DNA of 64,000 nucleotides, taken from Mallotus nudiflorus (taxonomy: Eukaryota > Streptophyta > Magnoliopsida > Malpighiales > Euphorbiaceae). The notes under the pieces were generated by a model. It was not told the DNA's origin, ran no database searches, and saw nothing but the letters and a program-made list of their open reading frames with translations. The stretch is taken from contig CANTUR010000049.1 in assembly GCA_947683625.1 (NCBI GenBank), positions 10,270,501-10,334,500 on the forward strand, given 5' to 3'. A program made the position numbers and the translations under genes. This document shows positions 22,640 through 34,146 of the stretch, one piece after another; position 1 is the first letter of the stretch, and every line of letters begins with the position of its first letter.

Positions 22640-23853
22640 TCTTAAATCTTCAAATCTTCAATCTTCAGATATTGCTTGAAGATTTAAGAGCATCAACTGT
22701 AATGAGAAAATAAGTAGATATAAAGTAATTAATGTATTAGATTACATATAGTTAGCCTTGAACAACAGTTAGCACCTTATAGATTATTTTATATAATGTC
22801 TTTATTTGCATGATCATGAATTCTACTTAACTTTTTAATTCAAGGACAATAGCCGAGTTCTTACTTTTTTAAAAATAAAGAGGAAGCAATACTTAAATGA
22901 TCCTTTCTTTTTTATTTTGTTATTTTTTTACTTTTTATTATAAGCTTATATAGTTAGGGTCTCTTATTAATAAAAGGATATGATATGGATTTAGTCTTTT
23001 AACATATTCAAAATCTTGCATGACATGGCAGGATCAATAAGGCAGCCAACGTAAAATTCCAGGACCATAGTCCTTGAGTACTATTTCCATGGCCTACCAA
23101 GATATGTGGGGAACATGTTTTGCACTAGTGTGGGGAACATGTTTTAACTGGTTCCAAGTCTTGGCTTCAAATTATTCTACAATCTTAAATTGAAGTCCTT
23201 ATGTTTTGATTTTGGTCCACTCTACCTTATGTAGTCACCATGTTCTTTGGGTGTGACATTGGCTTTCTGGTAATAATGTTGCACTTTTAAAGTATAACAG
23301 TTGTGTTACCAAATATGAAATCAATGGTTCTAAGTATAAAACATTCTATATATAATTGTCTATAGCTATGTGTATAGAGTGCATCCTGATATGCATCAAT
23401 TTTGCAATGGTTAATAACATATTAGTCAGAACTAACTCTAAGTACCACTTTTTGTATCCATATATCTTATAGTATAATCCATCCCACACAACAATTATAA
23501 TTGGTTATAGCAACTAATGTGTGATCGATTCAATTTTTTGACAAGTCCATTAGCTCTAAACAATCAATTAGAGGAGGTCATCCCTTATAATCAATAGTGC
23601 CATAAATTTTATGACGAGCATATTCCATTGCCATTCTCATTTATGGAAGAGATTTTATCAAGAAATTTACTAGTGCTATGAATTTTATGAAGAGCAGATT
23701 CCATTATCATTCTCATTTGTGGAAGAGAGTTTATTAAGAAATTTTTTCAGTACACTAATAGAATTTGAATTTATTCTCCATTAATGCCAACAACAGCTTT
23801 ATATACCATTACTAAGCAAGCTTGAGGATCATGAGCTCTCTCACATATATATA
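22640..23853. other. Unassigned DNA between two retroelements
   Basis: I see no gene here. There is a diverged direct repeat of about 75 bp at 23610..23740 ('attttatgacgagcatattccattgcc' and 'attttatgaagagcagattccattatc', each followed by 'attctcattt.tggaagag'). The stretch ends in (AT)n just before the Tat-B LTR. Confidence 0.5.
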
Positions 23854-25926
23854 TGTAAGCACCCAATTTTGTGATGTAATTGTGCATAGTATGATGAAAG
23901 CCCTTATGGTGAAAAATTAATCGACAAATTGATCTCTAGTGTTGAAATTTTAAGATTTCAAGGACTAAATTGTAGTATTTTTGAACCTAATTGCAAAATC
24001 TTAATTCTAGAAATGTTTTTTTTTTAAATTAATTTTTCAAGTCTAATGAGCAATTTGCTAATCGACATTTAGCTAATGCCAACCAACATTGGCTTAATGC
24101 CAATCAGCATTAGCCAAATGCCAATCGGCATTGACCTAATGCCAATCGACATTAGCCAAATGTCAATCGATGTTAGCCAAATGTCGATCAACATTACAGG
24201 GCATTTGCATTTTTTTAGTATTCTCCATCATTTGTTAGTATTTTTCTATTATTTTCTTAAAAGATAATTGTGTTTACACATTCAAAACACGTAAATCACT
24301 TTTAAAAATAAAAAATCTACGTCCGTTCCTAAAATTGAGGAGAATTAGCTCTGCAAGTCTCTTAATAAAAGGCAGAGACTGTGTGAGTGAGGGAGGATGA
24401 GCTACTGATGGTGTGAAAAAAAACCCTTGAGAGAAAAATCATAAAGAAAGACTAAAAAAACAAACCTAGTTTTCTTCACTGCACAAAAACAAAATCATGC
24501 TTTTTTTTTCAATAGTCCAGAGATCAATCAACGTAGAGTCAATTCTTAAAACAGTGAAAGTCCATTATGAGGGGAATCAAACAGTATTTGCATAGCATCT
24601 CTTTATCCCTTTTCCGTCTTTGATTTATTTGATTTTTTATTTTTGTTTTATTACTTATTTAATTTACTAACATGAATTGTGGTTCCTGTGTTTTTTTTTA
24701 TTTTGATTTAATAGGGATTTGAGGTGGACACTACCTAAATAATCAGGAGGGAAGATCAATGGAATGCCATGATTTTAAACTATGATTAGATCTAGGGTTT
24801 TATCTTTCTATGATCATTATTGTCTATATGTTTTTTTATGTTTAATTCATTTAGGTTTGTACTTAATTTTAATTTCCAGCACATAGTTTGTAATAGCCCC
24901 AATAGTAGGAAATAGTAAATATTTTATTTTTCTATATTCTTTAAAATTGGTTAGTAAATTAGGTTTAATTTGGTAATTTCCTATTAAAATTAATGGTGGT
25001 AGTAGTTAATTAGGGTTCATGAAATTGATTTAGGGTTTTTAGAAAATTAGAAAAATGTATGTTTGATATATTTTTTTGTGTTTTATTTGTTTTAGGCTTT
25101 TTTTTTTTAATGTTTTTATCCTTTTAGGTCCCAAGCCCACGATAGGTTCAAACCCATTAAATAAAATTAGGCTTAAAAATGGTTTATTTTAATTAATTTA
25201 AAATTAATTTAGGCCCATTTAGGTCAAATTAGATTTAGGCCCACCTTTTAGTCAATGAAATTAATTTAGACTTAGATAAGCCCAAAAAGGCATTTTTTAT
25301 TTCTTTTCTAAAAGAAGTAAACATTATCCACTCTTATTTAATTAAAATTGATTAAAACTAATCTCATTTTAATTTTAATTTATTTCTTTAAAATTTGTAG
25401 ACTCAGACCCACTTTTAGATAACTAAAATCAATAGACTTAAGCTCACTAACTAATAAAAAATGTAGGCCCACCTTTAGTCTATTTTCACTTGTAAATAAA
25501 AAATGTAAATCTAGCTACCTTTTAATAAAATTAACATAGTTTAGACTTAGGGACGATGCATTTGAATACATTTTTTATGTGTGATTTTATTGAATAGATG
25601 TCTTAGGATTAGATGGATGTTCAAGTAGGGTTTAATAAAATTGCATGTAATTAGAGAATGAAGTAATAATTTCTAAAGTAATTCTAAATGAACACAAGAC
25701 TAAAAGAAGTTAGCATTCCATTCCCATAATCTCCTGGTTATGGTGCTAACTTTCTTTTAGAGAATCAAGTACCACTAATCGAATTATCCCGGTTATTACC
25801 CAGGGTGGCGACGCCTCATCTCCATGCTATGACTTTATGCCATAGTAGTGTTTCTCTAAGGCCCTAAGCCTAAACAATGTCATGGTTGCTAAAATCTTGG
25901 ATGCACGTTAAACCTCGCCATCTACA
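23854..25926 (+). repeat. Tat-B 5' LTR
   Basis: TGTAAGCACCCAATTTTGTG ... CATCTACA, 2073 bp, collinear with the 3' LTR at 49306..51448. It contains the 21-bp palindromic array at 24072..24196. A possible TATA-like 'taataaaagg' near 24363 is followed by the conserved 'cagagactgtgtgagtgag'. The 3' part ('gggtggcgacgcctcatctcc') is shared with Tat-A. Confidence 0.9.
24072..24196 (+). repeat. 21-bp palindromic tandem units in Tat-B 5' LTR
   Basis: Six units of the form AATGCCAATCGGCATTgNCct. Each is nearly self-complementary (atgccNatNggcat). One + frame therefore reads as a 7-residue repeat (MPIGIDL, MPIDISQ), which is a by-product and not a gene. The array is matched in the 3' LTR by about eight units. 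Confidence 0.85.
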
Positions 25927-25945
25927 GTGATGACTCCACTAGGAC
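25927..25945 (+). promoter_or_regulatory. Tat-B primer-binding site
   Basis: 'gtgatgactccactaggac' directly follows the LTR end CTACA and matches the PBS of Tat-A and of the inverted copy. Confidence 0.7.
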
Positions 25946-26880
25946 AAGAGATATTGATTCTACTTATGTTCTTTAGAGTTATGCTATTAATTATTAGTTT
26001 ATTCTTGCATTCATTCTACATCTCCCTATTAAACTGATGGTGTTGGTTTATGATTCCATAATTCCACTAGCTTCATGGAGTTGTAAATTGTCTAACTATC
26101 ACTTTTAGCCTTAACTCAATTCAAGAGAGATTATCGGGGTCATATGACTAGAGTCTATAACCCAAGTCCTAAAAGGGGGCAGTCTTCTCTCGAGTTTGTA
26201 AAGGATGTCGAGCCCCTCTAACCTTGGTGTATGACTCAAGTCCATAATAGAGGGCATCTTGCTAAAGGAAACTTGACTTTTCACTAAGTTCCAACCACAT
26301 ATAATGGCTTAGTTACTTCCCCTAATCTACTAAAAAATTGCTTGTATGATTTTTTACCCAGAGGAATTCTATCTATAAAAGCCCAAGCTCATACTTTTGA
26401 AACTCCTTGGGGTGATGAAGATTAGGCTAGACCTTTATACTTAGCAATGTTATTTTTATGCTTATTACCATGAGGTATTTCCATCTATAAAAGCCTAGGC
26501 CCATGCTTTTGAAGCCCCTTAGGGTAAGGAAGATTGGGCTAGACCTTTATACCTAGAAATGTTATTTATATGCTTTACTACTTTAAGAGAGATCTAGCAT
26601 GCGCATCAGTCCCTAATACCCCCTGTTGATATTAAGACCAAGACAAAAAGTTCTAGGAAAATAGACTCACCATTGAACACGTGTGTGGGAGGATTAAGGT
26701 TAAAAGGATGTATGTTGTACACTTGATTGATACTTGCTACTTGCTACTTTCTACTTGTTGCATAGCATGTGCATCATGCATACATGCATCTCATTCATCA
26801 TACTGACATCTTGTTTTGTAGCTATCATAGATACACCAGGATCTTCTCGTATTTAGGGACAAAAAGGTGGCAGACTAAGA
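25946..26880 (+). other. Tat-B leader
   Basis: Non-coding and aligned with the Tat-A leader. About 26355..26466 is directly repeated at 26467..26578 ('atctataaaagccNaNgcNcat ... agacctttatacNtagNaatgtt', spacing 112 bp). Tat-A has only one copy, so the duplication is specific to Tat-B. Confidence 0.65.
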
Positions 26881-28572
26881 ATAACGAGTTAGAGTACTAA
26901 AATCTTAGCAAAGGAAATCCTGAATAGATTGGATAGACTAGAAAGAAGCACTATTGACCCACTTTACTTACAAGTTGAACCAAATTCACCTGAATCTGAA
27001 CAAATGGAACAACAACAAGGGAACTGGACCTTAGAAGACATCAAGGGAGCTCTGATGAATGACATGAGGGCTATGATGCAAGATGAGCTAAGACATGCAC
27101 TATCTAGACTGATGCAACCTGCTGCTGTCATTCCACCATATATAATTGAACAACCACCTAATATTACTACTGCCCTACCTATTGTGGATGCTCTACTTGT
27201 TGCCAATAATGCTGGGAGGCAACCTGTTGCTAGTAACCCACCTGCTATTGAGGTGCAACCTAAGGATGTTGAGTGATAGAAAAGGTAAAGAAAGAATCAC
27301 TTGAACCGGTACAAGACCATGAGTCAAAGCAGATGTGAGCACTAACCCATAAGATGTCCATGATGGAAGAGCTAATTAGGGGACAAGACATGGGGTATTC
27401 ATTTGACTTTGATGACAAGCTATATATGGGAGATGATAGGCTGCCTGACAAGTGTAAGATGCCATAGCTTCAAAAATTTGATGGGAGAGGAGATCCAAGG
27501 ATTCATCTCATCCAATACATAACAACCATGATCACTACTAAAGCACCATTAGAAGTGATCACTAGGTTATTTTTATTATCTTTAAAGGGAATGGTTGTAA
27601 ACTGGTATCATGGGCTGGAAAAATTTATGAAAACTGATTGGAAAGAATATGTACTACCTTTTTGAAATAATATGACTATAACACTAGATTGGAAGTGTCC
27701 ATCAGAGATCTAGAATTGACAAAGCAGAAACCTAATGAATCTTTCTTTGATTTCCTTACCAAATTCATGAATAAAGTAGGGCTAATGAATAATAAGCTGG
27801 TTGAGAAGGACCATGTTAGGATGATAGTTTGAAATGTGTCACCTAATCTGGTCGAGAAGTTGCAGATGATGAACCCCAAAATTTTCATAGACCTATATGA
27901 TGATCGTCTACAAGCAAAAGAGATTAAGAATGACAAGAAAAGAAGCTCTAGAGGCACTGGAACCTAAAACTGAAACTACCTAACCGAGGGCATGCAACAG
28001 GAGAGCACTAGTTGAGCTATGAAGGTGCATGTATTTCAACAACCCCGGAGATTCTCCAACTTCAACCAACCACTCCCCAAAGTCTTAGAAAAATTAATCC
28101 ATAAAGGCTTACTTAGACCCTTAACCTTCTCCAAAGTGCCTAACCCAAATGTCCCAGGCTACAACCCCAATGGCTATTGCAAGTTTTGTTAAGTAACTGG
28201 CCATTACATAGACACCTGTATTCACCTCAAACATGAGATCCAAAACCTAATAGACTCCTAAAAAATCATAGACCCTAAAAATTACAACTCCAACCAAACA
28301 CTAGAAACAATCCTTTTCTTGACTACTGAAATGTTCCACCACCAGCCACCATGATTATTAACTCAAGAGTGAGCGAAGAAGAAGTGTTAAACTCTTTTGA
28401 AACTTAAACCCTACAACTAATGGAGAATCTCCTAATGCCTATAGAGGAGTTAAGGATTTACTAGGGTAGCCTTTAGGAAAATTTGACTATAAGGTGTTCT
28501 ATTCCAAACTACCCTTTGTAGATACCCCAGTTGAATCAATTATGCCCTCAGGATGTGGTGATGAGTTTAATG
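26881..28572 (+). pseudogene. Tat-B gag, broken
   Basis: The open start at 26929 (MDRLERSTIDPLYLQVEP, DIKGALMNDMRAMMQDEL) ends in a stop at 27274. The gag core is recognisable in shifted frames: MVVNWYHGLEKF near 27590, the LTKQKPNESFFDFLTKF equivalent near 27720, NVSPNLVEKLQMMNPK near 27835. A zinc knuckle of Tat type remains as CKFC*VTGHYIDTC...LKHEIQNLID (28170..28255), with a stop inside. The frame is cut off at 28572 by an LTR fragment. Gag would form the particle and bind RNA; this copy cannot. Confidence 0.85.
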
Positions 28573-29147
28573 ATAAGAAAAAATCCAAAAGTAGACTTAA
28601 TTTAAATATTTCATAATGTAGAATTAGGCCCATTTTTTATTAAAAAAAGTAGACTTAAGTTCATTTAATTAAAATCAAAAGGAATTAGGTCTTTAGGTTC
28701 ACTTATAATTTAAAATGTGCAGACTTTAGCTCATTTATTTAAAATCTATGTAAATTAGACTAACTTAGGGATTATGTGATTTATTGAATGCATTATTTAC
28801 TTGTATATTTCATGACTACTTTGTCTTAGAGTTGGTTATTTTTAGGGTTTATATGAAATTGCATGTAAATAGAGAATAAGATAATAATTCATAAAGTAAT
28901 TCTAAATGAATACATGACTAAAAGAAGTTGATATTCTGTATCCAGAATCTCCTGGTTGTGGTGCTAGCTTTCTTTTACGGAATCAAGTACCACCTTTTCA
29001 ATTTGTCCCAATTATTACCCTGGGTGGCGACTCCTTATCTCCTTACCATGTCTTTATGATAGTGGCTAGTGTGTTCTCTAGAGCCTAAGCTCAAATAGTG
29101 TCATGGTTGCTAAAATATTGGATGCACGCTAAACCCCACCGTCTACA
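28573..29147 (+). repeat. Truncated Tat-A-type LTR inside Tat-B
   Basis: It matches the last ~575 bp of the Tat-A LTR ('gtagaattaggcccatttttta', 'gtagacttaagttcatttaatt', 'aaagaagttgatattctg', 'ggtggcgactccttatctcc') and ends exactly at GTCTACA. It resembles the Tat-A LTR more than its host's own LTR. It separates gag from protease. The 5' part of the LTR is missing. Confidence 0.8.
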
Positions 29148-30247
29148 TTCAGCATATGGAAATTACTGATGCATTTAGGTAGCCATAGAAGAGCTTTTAT
29201 CAAAGCTCTATCAAACATGAACATTTAAATAATAGCCACACCTGAGACTATGGTGGCAAAGGTGACAAAAAAGAAACATGGGTTGATAACGTTCTTAAAT
29301 GACGACCTACCTTTGAAAGGAAGAAACCATAATATGGCATTATTTATCCCAACTGAGGTGAGGGGAAAGAGAACCAATTTTGCTATGGTTGATGATGGTT
29401 CTGCTATTAACATTTGTCCCTTGAAAATCCTGCCTAATATAGGTTTGAAGGCTGATGACCTAACATACTCAAACCTTATAATCAAAGACTATAATGACAA
29501 TTCTAAGAATATAGAGGGGACATTCTAGGCTCAGGTTAAAATAGGACATGTGGAATTAACTATTAAGTTCACCATGTTGGATATACCTATTACTTGTGCC
29601 CTATTGTTGGGAAGGCCATGGTTCCATGCTTTAGGAGGGGTACCCTCAACTATGCACCAAAAGATAAAATTCCCTTATAAAGGAGAGGTTGTGACTATAG
29701 AAGCTAGGACTAATGTTGTTGTGGTAGCTATATTAGACAAACAAAAGCAAATGTGTGCACCCCATGGTTTCCAGATTGCTAGGATATTTTATGAAGTAGA
29801 GATGGATCTGAGGGTAGAAAAAATGATGAAGAGTATGAATTACTAGCTTGGGCAAGGGTTGGGGAAGAATGAGCAAGGAAGCCTTAGTCTCCTAAAGTTT
29901 AAAAGCCAAGACAACACAACAGGTTTGGGTTACATAGGCGAGATAGAGCCAAAAAGTAAAAAAGCAAAGAAGAGGTTTAATGCCAAACAAAGCAAGCTCT
30001 CAAAGAAAATTGGGCCGATAAGTGAGAATTTCATCAAGCCAAGAGAGGGCAAGTACTATTTGGGTGCTAAAGAGTTTATTAATGTTGCTAGCAAAAACGT
30101 TCCCATGTTTGATATTTTCAAGGATCAGATTGTGGAAAACTTAGCAGAGAGCAACAAAGAAGAAGTGATGAAGCGAGTAGTTAAAAGAATGGGTGATGCT
30201 GCTGTCGAGGAGCTACTATGCCTGCCACCTGAAGAAGAGCCACCCTA
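29148..30247 (+). pseudogene. Tat-B aspartic protease region
   Basis: A nearly open frame follows from 29250 (GLITFLNDDLPLKGRNHNMAL). The protease active-site region FAMVDDGSAINICPLKIL lies near 29380..29430, with DDGSA in place of the usual DNGSS/DTGSS. The flap-side and second-lobe text LLLGRPWFHALGGVPST is near 29600, and the C-terminal linker (GKYYLGAKEFINVASKNV) runs to the stop at 30246. Stops occur at 29526, 29844 and around 29190. Protease would cut the polyprotein. Unlike gag it is preserved well enough to read straight through. Confidence 0.8.
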
Positions 30248-30461
30248 GGATTTAGCTACTATCATTAATGATAGCTTTATTAATTTTTTTATAAGGAAAC
30301 TAATGTAATAACATTCGATCTGTTTGAGGACAAAAACTTTATTTTTTTTATGGTCATTAATATGAATGTTGGTTTTGTTTAAAATTGTGATGTGCATCCT
30401 GATAGTTCTATGCATTATAATTTTGATCGTTTATGCATGTTTAAAATAAATTCAATTCACT
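30248..30461 (+). other. Spacer between protease and RT of Tat-B
   Basis: AT-rich and non-coding: 'tttatggtcattaatatgaatg' and 'gcatcctgatagttctatgcattata'. The same spacer survives in Tat-A at about 10690..10830. A comparable spliced intron is described between protease and RT in Ogre elements, so it could be intronic, but I did not identify clear splice sites. Confidence 0.4.
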
Positions 30462-31858
30462 TTGATTCATTTTAATTTAGGCACAAATGATAATCCAAAG
30501 AACATTTATATATCACATGAGGTAACTCTTGAAAAGGGGAAAATTTTTGAGGGAATATTAATAAAAAGGAAGGTAGCATTTGCTTGGACCTATGAAGACA
30601 TGCCAGGTTTAAACAGGGACATTGTAGAGCATCACATTCTAACTTATTTAGAAATAAAACCAGTTAAACAGAAATTGCACAGGTTAAGACTAGAATGGAC
30701 TGAAAAGATAAGAGAAGAAATTGCTAAACAAATTCAAGCTAACTTTCTAAAAGTAGTAGATTATCCTAAATGGTTAGCAAATATAGTACCGGTACCCAAG
30801 AAAGATGGTAAGGTGCTTATATGTGTAGATTTTAGGGATCTAAACAAAACATGCCCAAAATATGATCTCATTTACCCCACATTGATGTAATAGTAGACAA
30901 CGCAGCATCTAGTGCAATGTATTCCTTCATGGATGGGTTCTTAAGGTATAATTAGATAATGATGGCAATTATGGATAAGATCATGACAACTTTCATCATG
31001 GAATAGTGGACAAATATAAGCCTTTTAAGTTGAAGAATGAAGGTGCAACATATCAAAGGGTAGCCATTGTTATTTTCTATTACATGATGCATAAGGAGGT
31101 TAAGGTGTATGTGGATCATATGATGGCCAAGTCATAAATAAGAGAGGGACACTTTGGAGCTCTGGATAAGTTCTTAGCTTGAATTGAGAAGTACAATTTG
31201 AGGCTTAACCCAAAGAAATGCATTTTTGGGGTTACTTCAGGACAACTACGAGGGCATATAATTAGCAATAGAGTAATTGAAGTAGATCCAAAAAAAAGTG
31301 AAAGTTATTCAGGAAATGCCAAATCTGAAGATAGAGAAAGAAGTAAGAGAATTCATTGGCAGGTTACAATTTATTAGTATATTTATTACAAAGCTTACTA
31401 ATATTTATGGCCCTATCTTTAAACTCCTAAGGAAAGACCAGCCTGTGAAGTGGAACGATGATTGTTATAAGGCCTTTGACACAATTAAAGAATATCTCAC
31501 CAATCCTCTCGTACTAAAGCCACCAAGGCATGGGAAGCCAATGATCTTGTACCTGGCCTTAGAGGAGAATGCAATGGGGGTAATTCTAGCACAAGAAGGA
31601 CCATAAGGGATAGAGCATATAGTGTATTATCTCAGCAAGAAGTTCTTATCATATGAGGAAAAGTATCACTTGGTAGAGAAGATGTGTTTAATCATGATAT
31701 GGGCAACAAAAAAATTGAGGCACTACTTTCAGTCCTATAAGGTTCAAGCTATTTTAAAGATAAATCCCTTTAGGTGCTTATTCCAAGCACCTACTTTGAC
31801 TAGAAGAATGTCTTGATGGCTAGTACTCCTGACTGAATTTAATATAGAATACATCACC
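30462..31858 (+). pseudogene. Tat-B reverse transcriptase and first RNase H, broken
   Basis: RT begins near 30530 (GILIKRKVAFAWTYEDMPGL) and continues with WLANIVPVPKKDGKVLICVDFRDLNK (about 30770..30850). A stop and frameshift follow at about 30890. The catalytic box, expected YVDD or YIDD, reads YVDHMMAKS near 31108..31134, so a catalytic Asp is lost. Thumb/connection: EKYNLRLNPKKCIFGV, EVREFIGRLQFIS. First RNase H: KPMILYLALEENAMGVIL and VYYLSKKFLSYEEKYHLVEK, which are the usual LYLAVS and YYVSK-L blocks. At least five stops or shifts occur. Confidence 0.88.
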
Positions 31859-32490
31859 ATGAAGGTTGTTAAAGGGAGGGTAGTAGCAAAGTTCCTAGCT
31901 CAGAATGTAGTAAAGGGTGATGAACAGTGGAATTTAGAGTTTCCATATGAGAACTTGGCAATCATAAAGCATCAAGAGTGGAAGTTTTACTTTGATGGGG
32001 CTATAAATAATAGAGGAGTTGGATTAAGAGTAATTCTTATTATGCTAGAAGGAGAGATTGTACCAATGGCCAAGAAATTAGACTTCAAGGTAACGAACAA
32101 TATGGCTAAGTATAAGGCATGCATCTACGGAATTAAAGCAGCTCTAGCAGCTAGGGTAAGGAATTGATAATTTATGGGGATTCAATATTAGTAATTAGCC
32201 AAGCTAATGAGGAATAGGAAGTGAAAGAGGAAAACCTGAAACCATATATATGCTATTTGAAAGCTTTAATAAAGAACTTCAATAAATGTCTCTTTATCCA
32301 TTTGTCAATAGATGACAATCATATGGCAGATGCATTGACAACACTCTCTTCAGTGTGGGATAGTGTGACAAGATCAACTATGAAGCCTTTGGTAATTATG
32401 AAATCAAGAGCTCCAAGTTATGGAGGAGAGAAAATTATACATGTTCAAATAGGGCCTAAAGAGAAGCCATGGTTTTATGATATTTAGAGG
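31859..32490 (+). pseudogene. Tat-B second, archaeal-type RNase H (aRNH)
   Basis: WKFYFDGAINNRGVGLRVIL near 31980..32040 gives the first catalytic Asp in FDGA. The next motif reads TNNMAKYKACIYGI where the family has TNN-AEYEA, so the catalytic Glu is replaced by Lys. YGDSILVISQANEE near 32175 holds the third acidic residue. The block ends LSIDDNHMADALTTLSSVWD. There is a stop at 32165 and one at 32216. Duplicate RNase H domains of this type are a hallmark of the Tat/Ogre lineage and settle the assignment of this element. Confidence 0.88.
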
Positions 32491-33701
32491 TTCATCAAAG
32501 AAGCAAAGTATCTGGATGAGGTAACTTCAAAAGAGAGAAGTGCTCTTCATGTCCTTGCAAAAAACTATGTAAGTCATGATGGAGTATTTTATAAGAGAAT
32601 GCTAAATGGAATGCAGCTTAAATATCTCAAGAAAGATGAAGCTGAAGAAGTGATGAAAGAGATTCATCTAGGAGCTTTCAATTCTCATATGAATGGGATA
32701 ATCCTAGATAAGAAGATACTCAGGCAAGGGTATTATTGGATGAGTATGGAAAAGGATTGTATCAGAATAGTGAGGTAGTGTCATCAGTGCTAGATCTATG
32801 GAAATCTTAACCATCTTCCTCATATAATGCTAAATAGTTTATCATCACCTTGGCCCTTTATAGCTTAGAGAATTGACATTATACAAGAAATAAGGCTGAC
32901 AATGTTGAATGGGCATAAGTACATAGTCATGGTAATAGATTACTTCTCTAAATAGGTAGAGGCTAAATCCTTCAATTCTATGAAAGCAAAACAGATGGTG
33001 CGGTTCATCGAGAAAAATCTTATTTATAGGTATAGGGTTCCATATCACATTGTGACAGATAATGGTGTCCAATTTCAAGCTGAAATAGAAAAATTATTGT
33101 AGAAGTATGGGATTGAGCATTATAAGTCTTCTCCATATCGTCCTTAGGCTAAGCGAGCAGTAGAAGCAGCTAACAAAAATGTTAAGAAAATCCTCTCTAA
33201 AATGGTTAAGACTTATAAAGATTGGTATGAGTTTCTTCCTTTCACTTTATTAGGATATATGACTACAACTATAATAGCCACAAGCCAAAATCCATTCTCT
33301 TTAGTATATGTTTATGAAGCAGTCTTACTAATGGAAATAAAGATCAAATCCTTAAGAGTAGTTATACAAGCTAGAACACCCGAGAGTGAATGGGCATGAT
33401 CACCTTATATCTCAGGATGAGAAGAGGATGAATGCTTTGTTTCACACTCAAATATATCATAGTAGGATAGCAAGATCATTCAATAAGAAAGTTAAGCCTA
33501 GAAAGATAAAAGTTGGGGACATTGCGTTAAAACAATCCAGGGCAGTGGTGTTTGATGTGAGAGGAATGTACAGACCAAACTGGGAAGGATCGTATTTAGT
33601 TAAATTGATTATACCTAAAGGAGCTACAAAGATATTAGGACTAGATGGGAATTAATTTATGGAGCCTGTTAACCTGGATCACCTCAAGAGATACTACCTG
33701 T
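32491..33701 (+). pseudogene. Tat-B integrase, broken
   Basis: The zinc-binding N-terminal domain has MKEIHLGAFNSHMNG and RQGYYWMSMEKD, with the CxxC part as CHQC after a stop. Core: IDIIQEI (first Asp, about 32875), HIVTDNGVQFQAEIEK (second Asp, about 33050) and AVEAANKNVKKIL (catalytic Glu, about 33160), so the DDE residues are visible. The core tail is DWYEFLPFTLLGYMTT. The C-terminal part (KVKPRKIKVGDIALKQ, GMYRPNWEGSYLVKLI) runs to 33655, with 'PVNLDHLKRYYL' up to 33701. About seven stops or shifts occur. Confidence 0.88.
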
Positions 33702-33741
33702 AAGAATAAAATAAAAGTAATAAAAAAGAAACTAAAGTCCA

Positions 33742-33915
33742 ATGATTAGAAAACCTGAAAAGGCTAGTCAGGCAAAAGTTAAGACATTCCCATTATTTAG
33801 GAAACCCGTGAAGGGTTGGCAAGAAAAAATTAGGGAATAAAAATAAAATGAGATGGTCCCACTAGCTGGAAAACATGCAAAGGGCTATTCAGGCAAAAAT
33901 TAAGGCAAATGAATG
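33742..33915 (+). repeat. Post-integrase 'GGAAAACCCGNAAAGGGC' repeats, left part
   Basis: About two diverged copies of a 60-85 bp unit containing 'tagaaaacctgaaaaggctagtcaggcaaaagttaa'. The same motif recurs at 45628..45775, on the other side of the Athila-1 insertion. Confidence 0.55.
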
Positions 33916-34146
33916 AAAGAGAAAAATATTCATCTAGAAAATTTGAAAGGAGTAGCTGATAATATAAATTATATCATGTGATGTAATAAATGTACTCATT
34001 TTTGCCATAATTAATGAATCCTCTTAAAATTAAATTTTTATTTTAGCATTTTATGTTCTTTCTTGTTTATAATGCATAGGTATTAAAAATGAGTGTAGAA
34101 CATGACAGCTTAAAATCAGCTCTATGAGACCATTTCCTAGTGATGT

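Noticed and set aside
24076..24267. 63-codon frame with MPI-GI-L repeats as a small protein
   Set aside because: It is generated by the 21-bp palindromic array in the LTR and is matched by a similar frame in the other LTR (49536..49820).
30462..33701. Endogenous pararetrovirus (caulimovirid) origin of the RT/RNase H blocks
   Set aside because: LTRs, tRNA-type PBS, integrase and the second RNase H show a Tat Gypsy element; no movement-protein or coat-protein motifs are seen.
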